DNA from: Salvia splendens
Taxonomy: Eukaryota > Streptophyta > Magnoliopsida > Lamiales > Lamiaceae
Length of the DNA stretch: 64,000 nt
Reading direction: 5' to 3'
Assembly (NCBI RefSeq): GCF_004379255.2
Contig: NC_056035.1
Location: 23,250,502-23,314,501, forward strand
Shown here: one piece after another, positions 1-12,311 of the stretch
Position numbering within the stretch: the first letter of the stretch is position 1
Layout of the letters: every line of letters begins with the position of its first letter
Program-made: the position numbers and the translations under genes
The notes under the pieces: generated by a model
Seen by the model: the letters and a program-made list of their open reading frames with translations, nothing else
What the model was told of the DNA's origin: nothing
Databases searched by the model: none

Positions 1-1747
1 AGGTACGTGATCTTCTATGCATCCAAGACCTTGAATCAAGCTCAACGGAATTATGACACCACTGAGAAGGAGATGCTGGCCGTGGTGTATTCATTCGAGA
101 AGTTCCGACAGTACTTGTTAGGATCCAAGGTCATCGTTTATACTGACCATGCGGCCATTAAGTACCCGATTGCCAAGAAAAAATCAAAGCCCCGCTTGAT
201 CCGATGGGTCTTCTACTACAAGAATTCGAATGGGAGGTGGAAGACAAAAAAGGAGTCGAGAATAAAGTAGCGGATCATTTGAGCAGAATAGTGCAAGATG
301 GGAGCAGCGAGGAGGTGCACGACCGGTTCCCGGAAGAACACTTGTGTGAAGTGATTTTTGCCGTCAGAAAAATTAATTGGCAAGAGGTAATGAAGCTCAC
401 TGGCCAAGATACAACAGCAAAAGGGAAAGAAAAAGTAGGGCAGGAGCCATGGTTTGCGGACCTAGCCAACTACCTAGTGACAGGAGAACTTCCAGAAGTG
501 CCAAACGTCACCAAGGCTCAAAGAATGAAGATCAAAAGTGAGTCGAAATACTACTTTTGGGACGATCCATACCTGTGGAAAGTAGGAGCAGATCAAGTGA
601 TTAGAAGATGCATTCCTGACTGGGAGCAGAGGGACGTACTGACACATTGTCACTCCTTGGCATGTGGAGGACACTTCGGTCCAAAGAAAACGGCAAGAAA
701 GATTATGGACAATGGATTCTACTGGCCAACTCTCAACAAAGATGCTTATGAATTTTGTAGAAGCTGTGAACGTTGCCAACTGACCGGTAGGATCTCTGCA
801 CGAGATAATATGCCACAAGTACCAGTTATTGTTTGTGAGCTGTTCGACATATGGGGGATGGACTTCATGGGTCCCTTTCCCTCGTCCTATGGAAACCTGT
901 ATATTTTAGTCACAGTTGAATACGTCTCTAAGTGGGTAGAAGCCAAGGCCACGAGCACGTGTGAGGTGAAAGAGGTGGCCAAGTTCCTCAACAGTATCAT
1001 TTTCAGCCGTTTCGGAATACCAAGGGCCATCATATCCGATCAGGGAACCCACTTCTGTAACCACACTATCGAAGCCTTGATGAAGAAGTACGATGTTCAC
1101 CACAGATTATCTAGCCCCTACCACACACAAGCGAACGGTCAAGCGGAGATATCTAACCGAGAGATAAAGAGCATTCTGGAAATAACTGTCAACCCTTCCA
1201 GAAAGGACTGGAGTGTGAGGTTAGAAGATGCTCTGTGGACGTACCGGACAGCCTACAAAACGCCCATAGAAATGTCCCCATACAGAATCGTTTTTGGGAA
1301 GATGTGCCATTTACCAATGGGGATCGAACATACTGGGCAGTACAGCAAGTTAATATGGATGCTAAGGCCTGTGAGGAGGAAAGGAAGCTACAGCTACAGG
1401 AGTTAGAGGAACTTAGATTGGAGTCGTTCGATTCTGCCATGTGGTATAAAGAGAGAACTAAATTGTGGCACGACAGAAATCTAAGGACCAAAGACCTCCA
1501 TGTTGGCCAGAAAGTACTACTCTTCCAGTCAAGATTGAAGCTAATGCCTGGGAAGATCAAGTCGAAGTGGACAGGACCATATGTCATAACCGCACTCTGT
1601 TCTAACGGAGCAGTGGATATTTCAGGGAGTACTCCTAACTCTGAACCCTTTATCTTAAATGGACATAGGCTGAAGGTGTTTAGGGATAATAGTGATGTGG
1701 GTGTAGTGGAAGAGACTCCACTACAACCGCATACTAAGGTTGCGTAA
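1..1747 (+). pseudogene. Athila-type pol 3' part: RNase H and integrase, frameshifted
   Basis: Pol polyprotein encoding the enzymes for copying and inserting the retrotransposon. The first 206 nt carry the end of the RT-associated RNase H ([15 protein letters not shown] and the YTDHAA motif). The integrase follows: an HHCC zinc finger at about 645-790 (HCH..H...C..C) and a DDE core with WGMDFMGP near 850, SDQGTHF near 1036 and the catalytic E in GQAE near 1140. The C-terminal GQKVLL and KWTGPY motifs lie at 1510-1580. There are two breaks. Near 207 the frame moves from frame 1 to frame 3, inside a stretch usually read as RLIRW-LLLQEF. Near 1330 it moves again, just before YWAVQQ. No chromodomain follows, consistent with Athila. 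The 5' part (protease, RT) is outside the window. Confidence 0.85.
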
Positions 1748-2359
1748 TGACCCGTAGGATGGGAATTTGGAGTTCCACTGGGCTAGTTTTCTTTTAGCAA
1801 AGTTTGCATATGCTGGCCAAGTAGAATTCCAAATTACCTAAAGTAAATTGTAAATATTGTAAATACTTGGGAGTTTATAGTTTAATTTCTGCATCCAAAT
1901 ATAAATTAAAATCCAAAAAAAAATTTCGGACCTTAAATATTAATTTGGAGTACGTACTGACCACAAGAATACCAATTCGGTGAAACTCCCAATTGTATTT
2001 AAATGTCCTTTTTACTTTGTTTCCATTCTTGGAAAATATGGGGGGAAAATGTTAAGGGGAGATTTAAAAAGGATAGGCTGAAATTTGAATTTGGTGTTTG
2101 GTGCAGCTTTGCAGAGACAGGACAAGCGACATCCAATCAGAAGGCAGTGCTCTCAACCGTCTACCACCCGAAGCGGCACGACCAGGAAACTGCCTATTGC
2201 CGGTTAAAACCCTCAATTGCTCCATTCCACTCTAAAAAAGCCAACCGCCCATTCCTCTTCACCTCACAAACCCTTACCTACATTTCTCTCTTCCAAAATA
2301 CCCACCGTTATTCCCGAAATCAACACCCACACTACCACCAAAAACCACCAGCTCAAATC
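1748..2359 (+). other. Athila pol to third-ORF spacer
   Basis: AT-rich non-coding sequence between pol and the third ORF. An open frame exists from 2003, but its first part reads as translated untranslated sequence. The first ATG in a good context is at 2360, with another at 2375. I see no splice site or promoter I could defend. Confidence 0.5.
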
Positions 2360-5289
2360 ATGTGGAAGAAGAAAATGGCCAGAAAACAAGCCGCGGAAAA
2401 ATCCCCTTCAATCCTTCGAGATGAAACCCCAGAGTTACAACCGACGACTGAAGAGCGGCCGCCAAGCCCACAACCACAACCACAAGAGCCGATTCCTCAG
2501 GCTCCGGCGATGGTTCCCTTGAACATACTGGCGGAGTTCCTCAGGCAGCAGGACCCGAATAAAGATTGGGCGGCTCTGTTGGTGGGTTTTAGCCAAATTG
2601 GAGGCGGATCAAACATGACCGGAGGAACCCCGGTAATACCAATCCCAGAAACAAGTGTTCAGGCCACGGTGCGCCCACCAACCTCCATCCCGACTTACTC
2701 AACAACCCCACTAGAAAAGCAATCTCCCTCGATGACCGCACCATCAGCATCCTCGAAACCCTCCCCTAATCACCAACAAATTGAACCAATGGATGTTAGC
2801 CCACTTTCCGCCTACCATGACTCTAACCTAGGGGAACCCGAAGGGAAAGAAAGCGAGGAGCAGAAGAGCCAGGGGAAAGGGGATGAATCTGAGAGAACAC
2901 TGGTCATGGAGCCCGTTTCCCAAGAAATAGAAAGAGATGAGATAGATCTGAACGAGATGGCCAGGAAGCAAGGCCTTATGACTGATGACGAGTTTCAGGC
3001 GCTTTTAGAGGAGGAGAACAGGATGGAAGATGACACTTTCAGGATGGCTGAGGGTCTGGACCTCGCATCAAAGGCAGTAGGAGGAGGTGAAAAAGCTGGT
3101 ACAGTAAACGACTCAGAAGGCCTAGCCCACCAAACAGAAGACGATGTGGAAGAAAAGCAGACCGGAGAAGGAGAGTCGAAGTCAGTGACTCCCCAGCCAG
3201 AAGCAGAGGAGAATGATACACACATCGAGGAAAGGGAGACCGAAGTACGACCAGAGGGACCAGAGCTAATGGCACCACCAGTATCGAAACCGAAAGCAGT
3301 TAAAAGAAAATTGGTATTGAAGAATGATCCTAAGGCAGAACGGCCGAAGCCAAACAGAGTGTCGCAAAGATGCCTCAGGAAATGGACATCCAGCAAGGCA
3401 GGAGCAAACACGGTAGCAGGTGCAGTGGAGATCTCTAGTGAAGAAGAAAGGACTACTCCTACAAAACCTGGGGAGGAATCCTTGTCAGCTACCAACTTGA
3501 AAGATGCCTCGACAGCAAACGAAGTGGTCTCACCCACGCCGAGTGACCAGAGAGAGGAAACTGACAAGATGGCTGAAGGTCTGGACCTCGCATTGGAGTC
3601 AGTAGGTCACGCAGAGCCAGTAGATGACAGTACCCATATCCGCGTGGAGACCCAGCCTACTGCCCAGAAAGAGCCTTCGACACCAACAGAGGAGAGACTG
3701 GAGGAAAATGAAGACGGAGATGAGGACAGATACCGCGAGGAGAGGAAAAGGAAGGGGAAAGCCCCTGTTACGAAGAAGCCAAGCACCAAGAAGCAACACA
3801 CGGTCAACACCGGCATCGTCATCAAGGAGTTAGAACATAGAGTCCCACCACGCCGACGGGAGCAAAGTGACAGTGAGTACACCGAGGAATCAGAATCAGA
3901 CAGCGACATCTCCCTAGAGGACGAGGAATATGGTGAAAAGCAGCTCCCACACAACCATCGTGAGTTGATACATCCTCCGGTGGAAAGATTGAAGTACCGG
4001 CATTGGAGAGTGGAGCTCACGGACGAGCTAATAGAAGACATGAAGCATTTCAGCATCAAAAAGCTTCAGGATGCGTTTGATGACAAAGAAGATGGCAGCA
4101 AGCAGATTAAGAGAGGGAAGGTACTCTATTTTCCCTCTCTTGATGAATTGAATGCCCGTGAGCCTTTCTTGTCGTATTTGTGTGGGTTGGGTTTCGACTG
4201 GTTGTTGGAGAATAGAGACCCGAGTATACCTATTAGGTTGGCAAAGGAATTTTTCACCACCTTTAGATTCAGGGTCACTACTGACCTGGATGAAGAGTCG
4301 ATAACCTTTAGGGTATTCGGGAGAGAAGTGAGGATGAGCTTGATCGAGTGGACGGTCAGATTGGGAATGTGTAGCCTAGAAGAGGCCATAGGGCCAGAAT
4401 GGAGAAGTAGGGAGAGGGGGATTCCCTGGAGGCACATCGAATTTGAACCCCAGGAAGCGTGGGAGGAACTAACTCACCCAGCTGCTGGGCAGTTTGTATC
4501 TACCATTTCCCGCTCCATTCATTTCAACAACCCCATCCTGCGCCTCGTCCAACTGTACCTGGACTTCAATCTTCTAGGGCAATCAAACTCTGCCGTCTGG
4601 ACATCCATGACCGAACTCTACCTACTCTGGTGTGCCAAGCGTGGGAGGAGATTGCATCTGGGGTTCTGGACCGCTTATCAATGCCACCTCATTGCCACAC
4701 ACCTGCAAGAAATCTTTCCCTCTGCCACATATTGGGAGCCTTCGTGAGGAACAACATAACTATTTTGGAGGCCGAAGGTTTATCTCCCTTGTACATGGTG
4801 GACCCTCCGGGCCCGTTCGATACTCCTTTCTTCGTTCGCACAAACACTGTCTATATCAAAGAAGGAGCCCCACGTTTTTATGCCATGGGGGAAGAAGTTA
4901 TCCCTGCTGAGCGAGTAGCAATAGGCCAAGGCGCACAGGTTCAAGATCAGAGGCAAGCGAACCTGGATAGGGCGGTGGCTGAACTAGCAGAGGAGAACAA
5001 GCAAGCGAGAGCAGAGTTGACCCGTCTGACGAACGTGATGGAGGGCATACTGAAGGAGTTAGCAAAAGGAAAGACAGCTGAGAGAGCTGGAACGACCGTC
5101 CATGGAGGCCAGAGTGATGAACCACATGTAACAGAGAAGGAGGAAGAAGAACCGGAGGAAGAAGGTGACGATGTACCGGCAGAGTCTGAGGAGAATCAAG
5201 TCGATACCAAGGAAGAGGAACCCGAGGAACCACCTGCACCTAGCCCTACCCCGCAGAGGAGTAGGAGGAATATGCGACCACCCTACTGA
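2360..5289 (+). pseudogene. Athila third ORF (env-position, ATHILA/plant-transposon protein family), frameshifted
   Basis: ORF at the env position of Athila elements; its role is unknown. The N-terminal 500 or so residues are low-complexity and acidic, rich in E, P, S and T (for example the DSEYTEESESDSDISLEDEE stretch near 3870). A duplicated block MAEGLDLA occurs near 3043 and 3571. The conserved C-terminal domain (about 4000-4740) has SYLCGLGFDWLLENRD, REVRMSLIEWTVRLGM and FNNPILRLVQLYLDF, as in plant Athila ORF proteins. Between about 4710 and 4740 the frame changes. The rest of the domain and a coiled-coil-like tail (LAEENKQARAELTRL) continue in another frame to the stop at 5287. I see no signal peptide or transmembrane segment, so this copy does not look like a true envelope. 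Start chosen at the first ATG after the leader. Confidence 0.7.
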
Positions 5290-5426
5290 CCAGTTAGTTT
5301 TCTTTTTCAGTTTTAGTTTTTTTATTTTATTTGTTGTTCTGTTGTTTTAGGTAGAGTAATTTTGTGTAGTATGTGTGTGCAAACCCCATTCACAGCACTT
5401 AGCCTATTCAATAGCTAAGTGTGAGA

Positions 5427-5430
<4 letters not shown>

Positions 5431-5475
<45 letters not shown>
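5431..5475. repeat. (TA)n microsatellite, left border of MULE A
   Basis: Uninterrupted TA dinucleotides, about 45 nt, lying exactly between Athila sequence ending gtgagaagtt and the MULE end gattgtattc. It matches the tracts at 12261-12308 and 13931-13997. Confidence 0.95.
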
Positions 5476-5478
<3 letters not shown>

Positions 5479-6364
5479 TGTATTCAAATCCTTTTTCTCC
5501 TTATTAATCCAATCTCCTTCTTAATCTCATCCATGGATTTGTAGTGATCAGATGGTTAAAATATTTGGCTGAAATTAGTTAATTCCCTTAATTTTTAACG
5601 TGTAAAGGGCTTAATAGACATTAACATTTGGAGTTAGTTATGGAATGCTCCATGATTTCAGCGGTAGAGTATTTGTGCAGTTTATCAAAATATTTTATGC
5701 AGATTTCGTTGAATTGTTACTCCATTCGTCCGGGTTTAATTTTGCTTGAATTACACTGCGAGAAATTGTCGTTCACACAAACCATACAGATTTCGATTTC
5801 GCCCATCGTCGATTATCAATGGAAGAAGGTACTCTACCCTATGTTTATTGATTTCGACCATGTTTGTTGATGTCCATGTTTTCATTTTTTGTAGGAAAAT
5901 AAGTCGCATTAACAAGTTTGTGTTTGTCATGAAATTCGTGTGTCATGTTGTTGTGCCTCTATAGTGTTTTATCGAAATATGATTGATGTTGTATGGTTAT
6001 GTGATGGCTACGGTGCGTTCAATTGACATAGGCGTTCGATTATCCTACTAGTTTTGTTATTTCATGTGACATAGGCGTGCAATCCTTCCCCTAGGGTTCC
6101 CGGTTTCTGGGCTTAGGAGTGCCGTATACTATCATATTCAAAACATGTTCCTTTGACTACGAATTGGAGCCATTCGTACAGTGTTTGGTTTAATATTGAT
6201 TTAGGAATTGGAAGAAATTATAAATGTGATGTGTAAGGATGATTTGGTAATGCACTCTTTCTGTTCCGTAATGTATAGTATACTGCATATAATGACTCTT
6301 TACCTTAACTTGTAGAAACGCTCGTTTAACATGTATTGTTTCGTGTTTATAAACACTAAGAGTT
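5476..6364 (+). other. MULE A 5' region, no gene recognised
   Basis: Terminal repeat followed by AT-rich sequence. It probably holds the promoter and possibly a leader exon of the transposase gene: a TAA at 6350-6352 closes the transposase frame just upstream and an aag acceptor-like site lies near 6360. No ORF here has recognisable similarity. Confidence 0.4.
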
Positions 6365-8784
6365 GTGCCTGCCTGTTCTGAGGAATTAAAGCTTGTTGTT
6401 GGTCAGATGTTCCAATCATTAGATTTTGCACTCGCGTTTTATGATGTGTATGCCCGGGCCGTTGGTTTTGATACGCGCAAACAAGGGGTGAGGAAGGTGG
6501 AAGATGTTACAATGTGGTATTATGTTGTATGCAATAGGGAAGGCCAGAAGAAGTCCAACGAGGATGACCAATTGAATGCACGTTCCGGTTTCTCCATGAA
6601 GCGTCGGCGCTTATCCAAGCGATGTGGATGTAAAGCGAGTTTATCCTTCAAGTATTTCTCTGATAATGGACTTGCAGGTTACATAGTCCAGCATTTCAAC
6701 GAGCTTCATAACCATGATATGGTTGAGTCAGAGCATCAGAAGTTTATGTCTGTTAACCGTCATTTGGATGACGTGCATCAGAAATTTATACTTGATTGTT
6801 CAAAGGCGAATATTGGACCCACACTTACGTTTAAGGTGTTGAAAGAAACTCTCGGTGGGTTTGACCTGGTCGGTTGTACGGTTGGGGACATCAGGAATGC
6901 GTCACGCGACACTAAAGCATATGCACATGGATTCGATGTGCAAATGGTGTTGGACGACATGGCTAAAAAGAAGGAAATGTTTGAGTCGTACACATATCAT
7001 TATGAGGTTAACGAAAACAACCAGTTGGTTGCCTTGTTTTGGTGTGACGGCTTGATGAAGAGGAATTACCACATGTTTGGTGACATTGTAGCCTTTGACT
7101 CCACGTATAACACGAACAGGTATATATGCTTCTACAACAGTATGTGCATTATATTTAGGTTTGTATTCATTATAATACGATATCATTTGCATTATTTAGA
7201 TTTGATTATCTTTTCAATGTTAATAATTTTATGTGCATTATAAGGATTTATTCATTCATTATTTCAGTGTTGAAGATACATTAGTTTCTTCTTTGATTAG
7301 TTTATTAACACTGAAACGGTTGTTTATGAAGGTATTGCATGATATTCTGTCCTTTCACGGGAAAGGACAATCATGGAAGACCTGTAACCTTTGCGGCTGG
7401 CTTGGTATCCAATGAGAAAACAGGGGCATTTGGCTGGTTGTTTAGACATTTTGTTGAATGCATGGGCATAGCACCGAAGATGATCGTGACAGATCAAGAC
7501 AATGGAATGAGATCAGCCATTGAAGAGGTTTTGGTTGGCACGCGACACCGATGGTGTATGTGGCACATAATGCATAAGTTGGCCACCAAGGTTCCAAATA
7601 GGTTGCTGAGGGATGAAGCTTTCAAGAAGGAATTCAGTGCATGCGTTTGGTCTGATTTGCTTGAGCCTGACGAATTTGAAGAGGAGTGGAAAAGAGTTGT
7701 GGAAAGTCATGGGTTGGAAGACTTTGACTGGTTTAACTCATTGTACGAGCACAGGCATTTCTGGATACCGGTGTATTTTTGAGATTTTCCACTGGGTTTG
7801 ATGATTAGGACTACGTCCATTTCCGAATCGGAGAACAGTTTCTACAAAAGATTTTTGAAGCCCCGGGTGAACATAGCCGAGTTCTATTTGAATTTCAACC
7901 ATGCTGTTGAGTTTCAGCGAAACAGTTGGGCTGCTTTAGACTACCACGATGCCACTGTTTTGCCCATTTTGGCCACTACCTTGCTGTTCGAGAAACATGC
8001 ATCAACGCTATACACCGATACGATGTTCAAGAGAATACAAGAAGAAATCGTTGAGGGTAACGACAGGTGTCGCGTGCTAGGTTTTACTTCGACTGAATTT
8101 GTAGACACATATAAGCTTGGGGATAGCAATCGAAAATCGTATTTGCTGACACATGATAGGAGTGATGATTCATACTGTTGCGAATGCAAACTCTTTGGTA
8201 GGCATGAATATTTGTGCAGTCATATTTTTTTCCTGTTCAGGAACAATGAAGTGAAGAAGATACCAGATAAATACTGCCAAAGTAGGTGGATGAAGACTCC
8301 GCTAGCCAAGGCGGTCCATGGGGAGTTCCATAATGACCTCCCTATCAGGTCTGTTGTTGACGATAGGCAAACACTGTCAAAAGCAAGGCATTTCTATTTT
8401 CTACGGTTTTCTTCGGCCCTTCGAGGGGGACATTGAATTGCTAAGTTTGTAGGCGGCGTGGAAGAACTTGGTAATTCTCTACAAGCTGGGAATCCTACAA
8501 CGTCTGTAGCTGAAAAAAGGTGGATGGTTGAAGAGTTTTATGGTATGGTGCGGCCTGAAGTTGTTGAGGTCCATCCTCCAGATGTTGTTAAGACCAAGGG
8601 GCATGCAAGCTGCTCAGCGAGCCGACTGATTTCGAAGAGAGAAAAGGCTTTGAAGGATGCGAGTAGGCCTCTTAGACGGTGTAAGGCTTGCGATGAGATG
8701 GGCCATCATGATTCCAGAAATTGTCCAATGCTTAAAGAGATGGAGATGGAGAAAGAGTTGGGGAAGGGCAAGCGTTCGATTTGA
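6365..8784 (+). pseudogene. FAR1/FRS-like MULE transposase with one intron and two in-frame stops
   Basis: DDE transposase of the Mutator superfamily, the group from which plant FHY3/FAR1 transcription factors derive. Domains in order: a FAR1 DNA-binding domain (FYDVYARAVGF, then CNREG, RCGCKASL and the HNHDM zinc ligands); a MULE transposase core with AFDSTY near 7098, VTDQDNG near 7486 and SESENSF near 7817 as the probable D, D and E; a SWIM finger (CCEC...CSH, 8178-8220); and a C-terminal CCHC knuckle (CKACDEMGHHDSRNC, near 8682). An intron 7120-7331 (GT-AG, phase 2) joins NR to YCMIF in frame. TGA stops at 7780-7782 (probable CGA to TGA) and 8434-8436 interrupt an otherwise open frame. 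The ORF begins at a GTG; the first ATG is 6407, and an upstream exon may be missing. It was probably active until recently. Confidence 0.85.
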
Positions 8785-8960
8785 TGTATTCTATTGGTTT
8801 GACGTGTCTTTTTTTCTCGTATGGTGGTGTGTTAGCATTTTAATTTTAATCAAACTGAACGATATGAGGAATTAATGGTTTACAGAAAGTCAGTGTTGCA
8901 CCTTAGACATCTACCTTTCGTAAGTAGCACCATAACACACAAGAGTAATTGTGTATAGTA

Positions 8961-9817
8961 AACAAGATAATGCACAAAAAATGCATGAAAATTAATTAAT
9001 AATGTAAGCAGTTAATCAAATAATGCATACCCGTATAAAGCTTGAAAATTGTTAAATATAGCGAATGTGCTTGGTCTGTATTGAGCTTATTACATACCGT
9101 ATGTATGTATTGCATGGTTGGTCATTATTAAGTAATATTAAGTACATTATTTCATAAGTTTAGTATATTATTTTACACTTATGGTTCATTACAAATAAAT
9201 ACAACATTTAGTAAGTTTAGAAGATCATTTTATAAGTTTAGTACAACATTTCGTAAGTTTGGTACATTATAGCGTATATATGACTGTGAATGCATTATTG
9301 GCTACATATTGCTATTATTACGTAGTTATGCTTAATATAACAATGCATATAATAAGTAGCTTTAAAGTCAATAGTAAGTACAGGTCACACCAAAATGAAA
9401 ATATAAACAATATTGCGCTATGGATGGCACCGTAATATACATAGCAAACAAGATCATGCACAAAAAATGCATGAAAATTAATTAGTAATGTAAGCAGTTA
9501 AGCAAATAATGCATACCCGTATAATGCTTGAAAATTGTTAAATATGGCGAATGTGCTTGGTCTGTTTTGAGCTTATTACATAGCGTATGAATGTATTGCA
9601 TAGTTGGTCATTATTACGTATTATTAAGTACATTATTTCGTAAGTTTAGTATATTAGTTTACACTTATGGTTCATTACAAATAAATACATCATGTAGTAA
9701 GTTCAGTACATCATTTAGTAAGTTTAGTTCATCATTTCGTAAGTTGGGTACATCATAGCGTATATATGACTTTGAATGCATTATTGTCTACATATTTGCT
9801 ATTATTACGTAGTTATG
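8961..9817. repeat. Direct tandem duplication, period about 487 nt
   Basis: Copy 1 (8961-9330) begins aacaagataatgcacaaaa and ends cgtagttatg. Copy 2 (9447-9817) begins aacaagatcatgcacaaaa and ends the same way. Shared landmarks include gcgaatgtgcttggtctg and tagcgtatatatgact. Internally, a shorter motif resembling catttcgtaagtttagta is reiterated several times. Confidence 0.85.
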
Positions 9818-10033
9818 TTTCATTAGTGGGTAGTACAGGACAAAAATCGGCGTTATGTTAATGTAAACATTCATAAACCTGGCGCAGGTTATTTCTTCCC
9901 AAAAAAACATACTAGTAGATGTTCTAACAATTGTGTTTTACCAAAAACAGACTTCCATAAACGTAAAGAGATTACTGAATTCTGCCATTACTTGTCCCAT
10001 CACCAAATCTAAATCTATAATGCCTAAAAAATA

Positions 10034-10158
10034 TCACTCCAGCCCGTACCGTCCGACCCAATCTTCAAAGTTGAATTTCGCCCGGAATTTTTGGGCGATT
10101 CCAACAGGAAGCAAGTCATCTACGGCGTCCTCTATGTTCATCCGTAGTTGCTTCTTAC
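10034..10158 (-). other. Minus-strand coding scrap inside MULE A
   Basis: The reverse strand reads about 40 codons ending at TGA (10034-10036), including EDAVDDLLPVGIAQKF and FNFEDWVGRYGLE. These look like real protein rather than chance translation of AT-rich DNA. The preceding sequence, gcttgacag, could be a splice acceptor. It may be the last exon of a second MULE gene or of a captured host gene. I do not recognise the family. Confidence 0.35.
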
Positions 10159-10709
10159 CTGTCAAGCAGCATCGACATGCATCATTAAACGTGCAATAAA
10201 AGATATACCAAACAGATAGTTATTGTAAAATAACCGCACCAAATGAACATCTAAAGCATTATAATAATTTTAGCAATGTCCAACCACAATATTAATGTAC
10301 TCATGTAGGTAAATAATGTAGTGATATATAGATTTAATACAAAGTATGTAACAATAAATACCAGTAACCTTTGACTATATAAAACAGAATTTAACATAAT
10401 TCTATGATATAGCATAATAATGCACTAAAATATGAAATTAATGCAGAGATTGTATGATGTAGTGAATACACAATTATTCCATTTGTTACATGACAATTTA
10501 CACCAGAAATGAACATTATGCATCAACATAAATAAATGATGTAATCACATTGGCAGACAATGAACAAAAATATACATAATGAGCAGACAATGAAGAGATT
10601 ATACATAAAGAACAAAAATATACATATTACTGAACAAACTCATTTACATAATAAGCATAAATCTTATGATTTCGCTATTACAACAATTACCAACCGCGGT
10701 TTCTTTAAT

Positions 10710-11395
10710 GTTCTACAGTTGAATATAATGTATTTATATAGGTAAATAATGCATATACTATAACAAGTAATGCATATACACATATTGCATGTACTCTTCG
10801 ACAGTTACAAACACCAGGTTTATGCTGCAGGAAACATGATATTTTGATGCATAACAACATACACATATAATGTGCGGATCCATTACAGTAATGAACACAC
10901 CAATAACATATGAACGTATTGCAGGGATTGAGTGATGTGATGAATACAGAATTATTCCATTTCTTATTTGACAATTTACAACAGAAATCAACATAATGCA
11001 ATAACATAATTAAATAATGTAATCACATTAGCAGATAATGAAGCTACTATACCAAGTATTGAACTAACAAATTCTCAATCAACTCTTTCACAATCTAAAA
11101 CAACATTGACAAGATGCATGCTACCTCTTACATAATGAATAGAAATATACAAATTAATGAACTAACTCATTTACCTAATGAGCATAAGTCTTATAATGTT
11201 CTACAGTTGAATATAATGTATTTATATAGGTATATAATGCATATACCATAACAAGTAATGCACACACACATATTGCATGTACTCTTCGACAATTACAAAC
11301 ACCAGGTTTATGATGCAGGAAACATGATATTTTGATGCATATCAAAATACACAAATACTGTTCAGATCGATTACAGTGATGAATACACCAACATT
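10710..11395. repeat. Second direct tandem duplication, period 488 nt
   Basis: gttctacagttgaatataat starts at 10710 and again at 11198. Both copies continue through the landmarks acaccaggtttatg and ggaaacatgatattttgatg. The upstream stretches 10600-10670 and 11130-11200 also match. The period equals that of the duplication at 8961-9817, but the sequence differs. Confidence 0.8.
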
Positions 11396-11839
11396 AAATT
11401 AATTTATTCAATAATATCCACCAGCATACGGACAATGGATACTTAAGTTTAAGTAATTCACACAATAATGAAAATAATGTACAAACTCAATTAAACCATG
11501 TATGATTAAAATACAAATATATTAAGCATGGAATCATAGCAACAGTCCAGGTATTCGAATTGCAAATAAGAACAGAAGTTCACCCTCTTGCTGGGATTGT
11601 TGGGAATTTGTTGGTCTTCCTCTCTTTGTCATTTTAACAACTGCGCAGGTATCCAAACAAACAAAAACTTATAAGATTGTATTAACAAATACGCGCGGTT
11701 GGGGGTAATCGGTTGAATCGTGGTGTGGGTAGTGTGTTACGGGCAAAACTTGGAGAAGCACTTGTTGCAACTCGTACATTAAACCATTCCAATAACAATC
11801 GAAAAAACCCTACCTCCTCTTAGACCGCCTGGGTGATAT

Positions 11840-12069
11840 ATTGTTCAGAACAGAACGGATTACTTAAAAACCGAATGAAACACTGGTTGAATTTCAGAAT
11901 GAACGGCGAGACCTTGAGTGGTGGCGGCTAGGGTTTTGATATGGGTAGGAATTTGAGAAGACGCTTCGGGAGAGAAGAGCGGGAGAGAGCAGAGGGATTT
12001 AATTCGTCTGCTAATGAATGAGGCGTTGAGTAGATGGAAAGTAGTTTGCAAATCCCGCATATATCTCAC
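11840..12069 (-). other. Possible 5' exon with organelle-targeting look, minus strand
   Basis: A minus-strand ORF starts near 12060 and ends at 11860. It is Ser/Arg/Leu-rich with few acidic residues (LNASFISRRIKSLCSLPLF), like a mitochondrial or plastid presequence. It is followed by sequence resembling a UTR or splice region, and its base composition is less AT-rich than the surroundings. Together with the scrap at 10034 it could be part of a gene transduplicated by the MULE, but no complete gene can be assembled. Confidence 0.25.
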
Positions 12070-12257
12070 ACAGAACGATTGCGTTAGATTTTAGAACATA
12101 AAATTACTAATTCACCTTCATAATGCACGAAAAACACTAAATAATGAAGTACAGGATGTTTAATTAGGATTGTAATCCGGATCGTCCATCCTCCAGATCC
12201 GACGCTCCAAATTGAGAAGGAACTTAAATCTAAGGGGACAAAAGGAGTTTAACACTA

Positions 12258-12260
<3 letters not shown>

Positions 12261-12308
<48 letters not shown>
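12261..12308. repeat. (TA)n microsatellite between MULE A and element B
   Basis: Pure TA repeat of 48 nt separating the right end of MULE A (ttaacactacac) from the left end of element B (gggatgtattc). Confidence 0.95.

Positions 12309-12311
<3 letters not shown>

Larger units (their letters stand above)
5476..12260 (+). mobile_element. Mutator-like element (MULE A) bounded by (TA)n
   Basis: A 6.8-kb insertion in the Athila element with (TA)n immediately outside both ends. The left end (attcaaatcctttttctcc, then ctccttcttaat) and the reverse complement of the right end (gttaaactccttttgtcccc, then gttccttctcaat) are alignable but degenerate TIRs. The same end motif occurs in element B at 12309-13930. 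The element carries a FAR1-like transposase gene at 6365-8784, then about 3.4 kb of AT-rich DNA with tandem duplications. No 9-bp target duplication can be recognised because the flanks are TA repeats. MULE class is inferred from the transposase. Confidence 0.7.
8785..12260. other. MULE A 3' non-coding region, AT-rich, AATGCAY-rich
   Basis: About 3.4 kb with no convincing complete gene. It is full of the short motif aatgca (as taatgcat, ataatgcac and similar) on both strands. Two separate tandem duplications, each with a period near 487 nt, and a few minus-strand coding scraps are listed separately. Confidence 0.6.

Noticed and set aside
2995..3567. Long minus-strand ORFs opposite the Athila third ORF
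   Set aside because: They are Ser-rich mirror readings of the Glu/Pro-rich plus-strand ORF and show no independent similarity.
2360..5289. A retroviral-type envelope gene
   Set aside because: The position is env-like, but no signal peptide, transmembrane segment or cleavage site is visible, so only the positional name is used.
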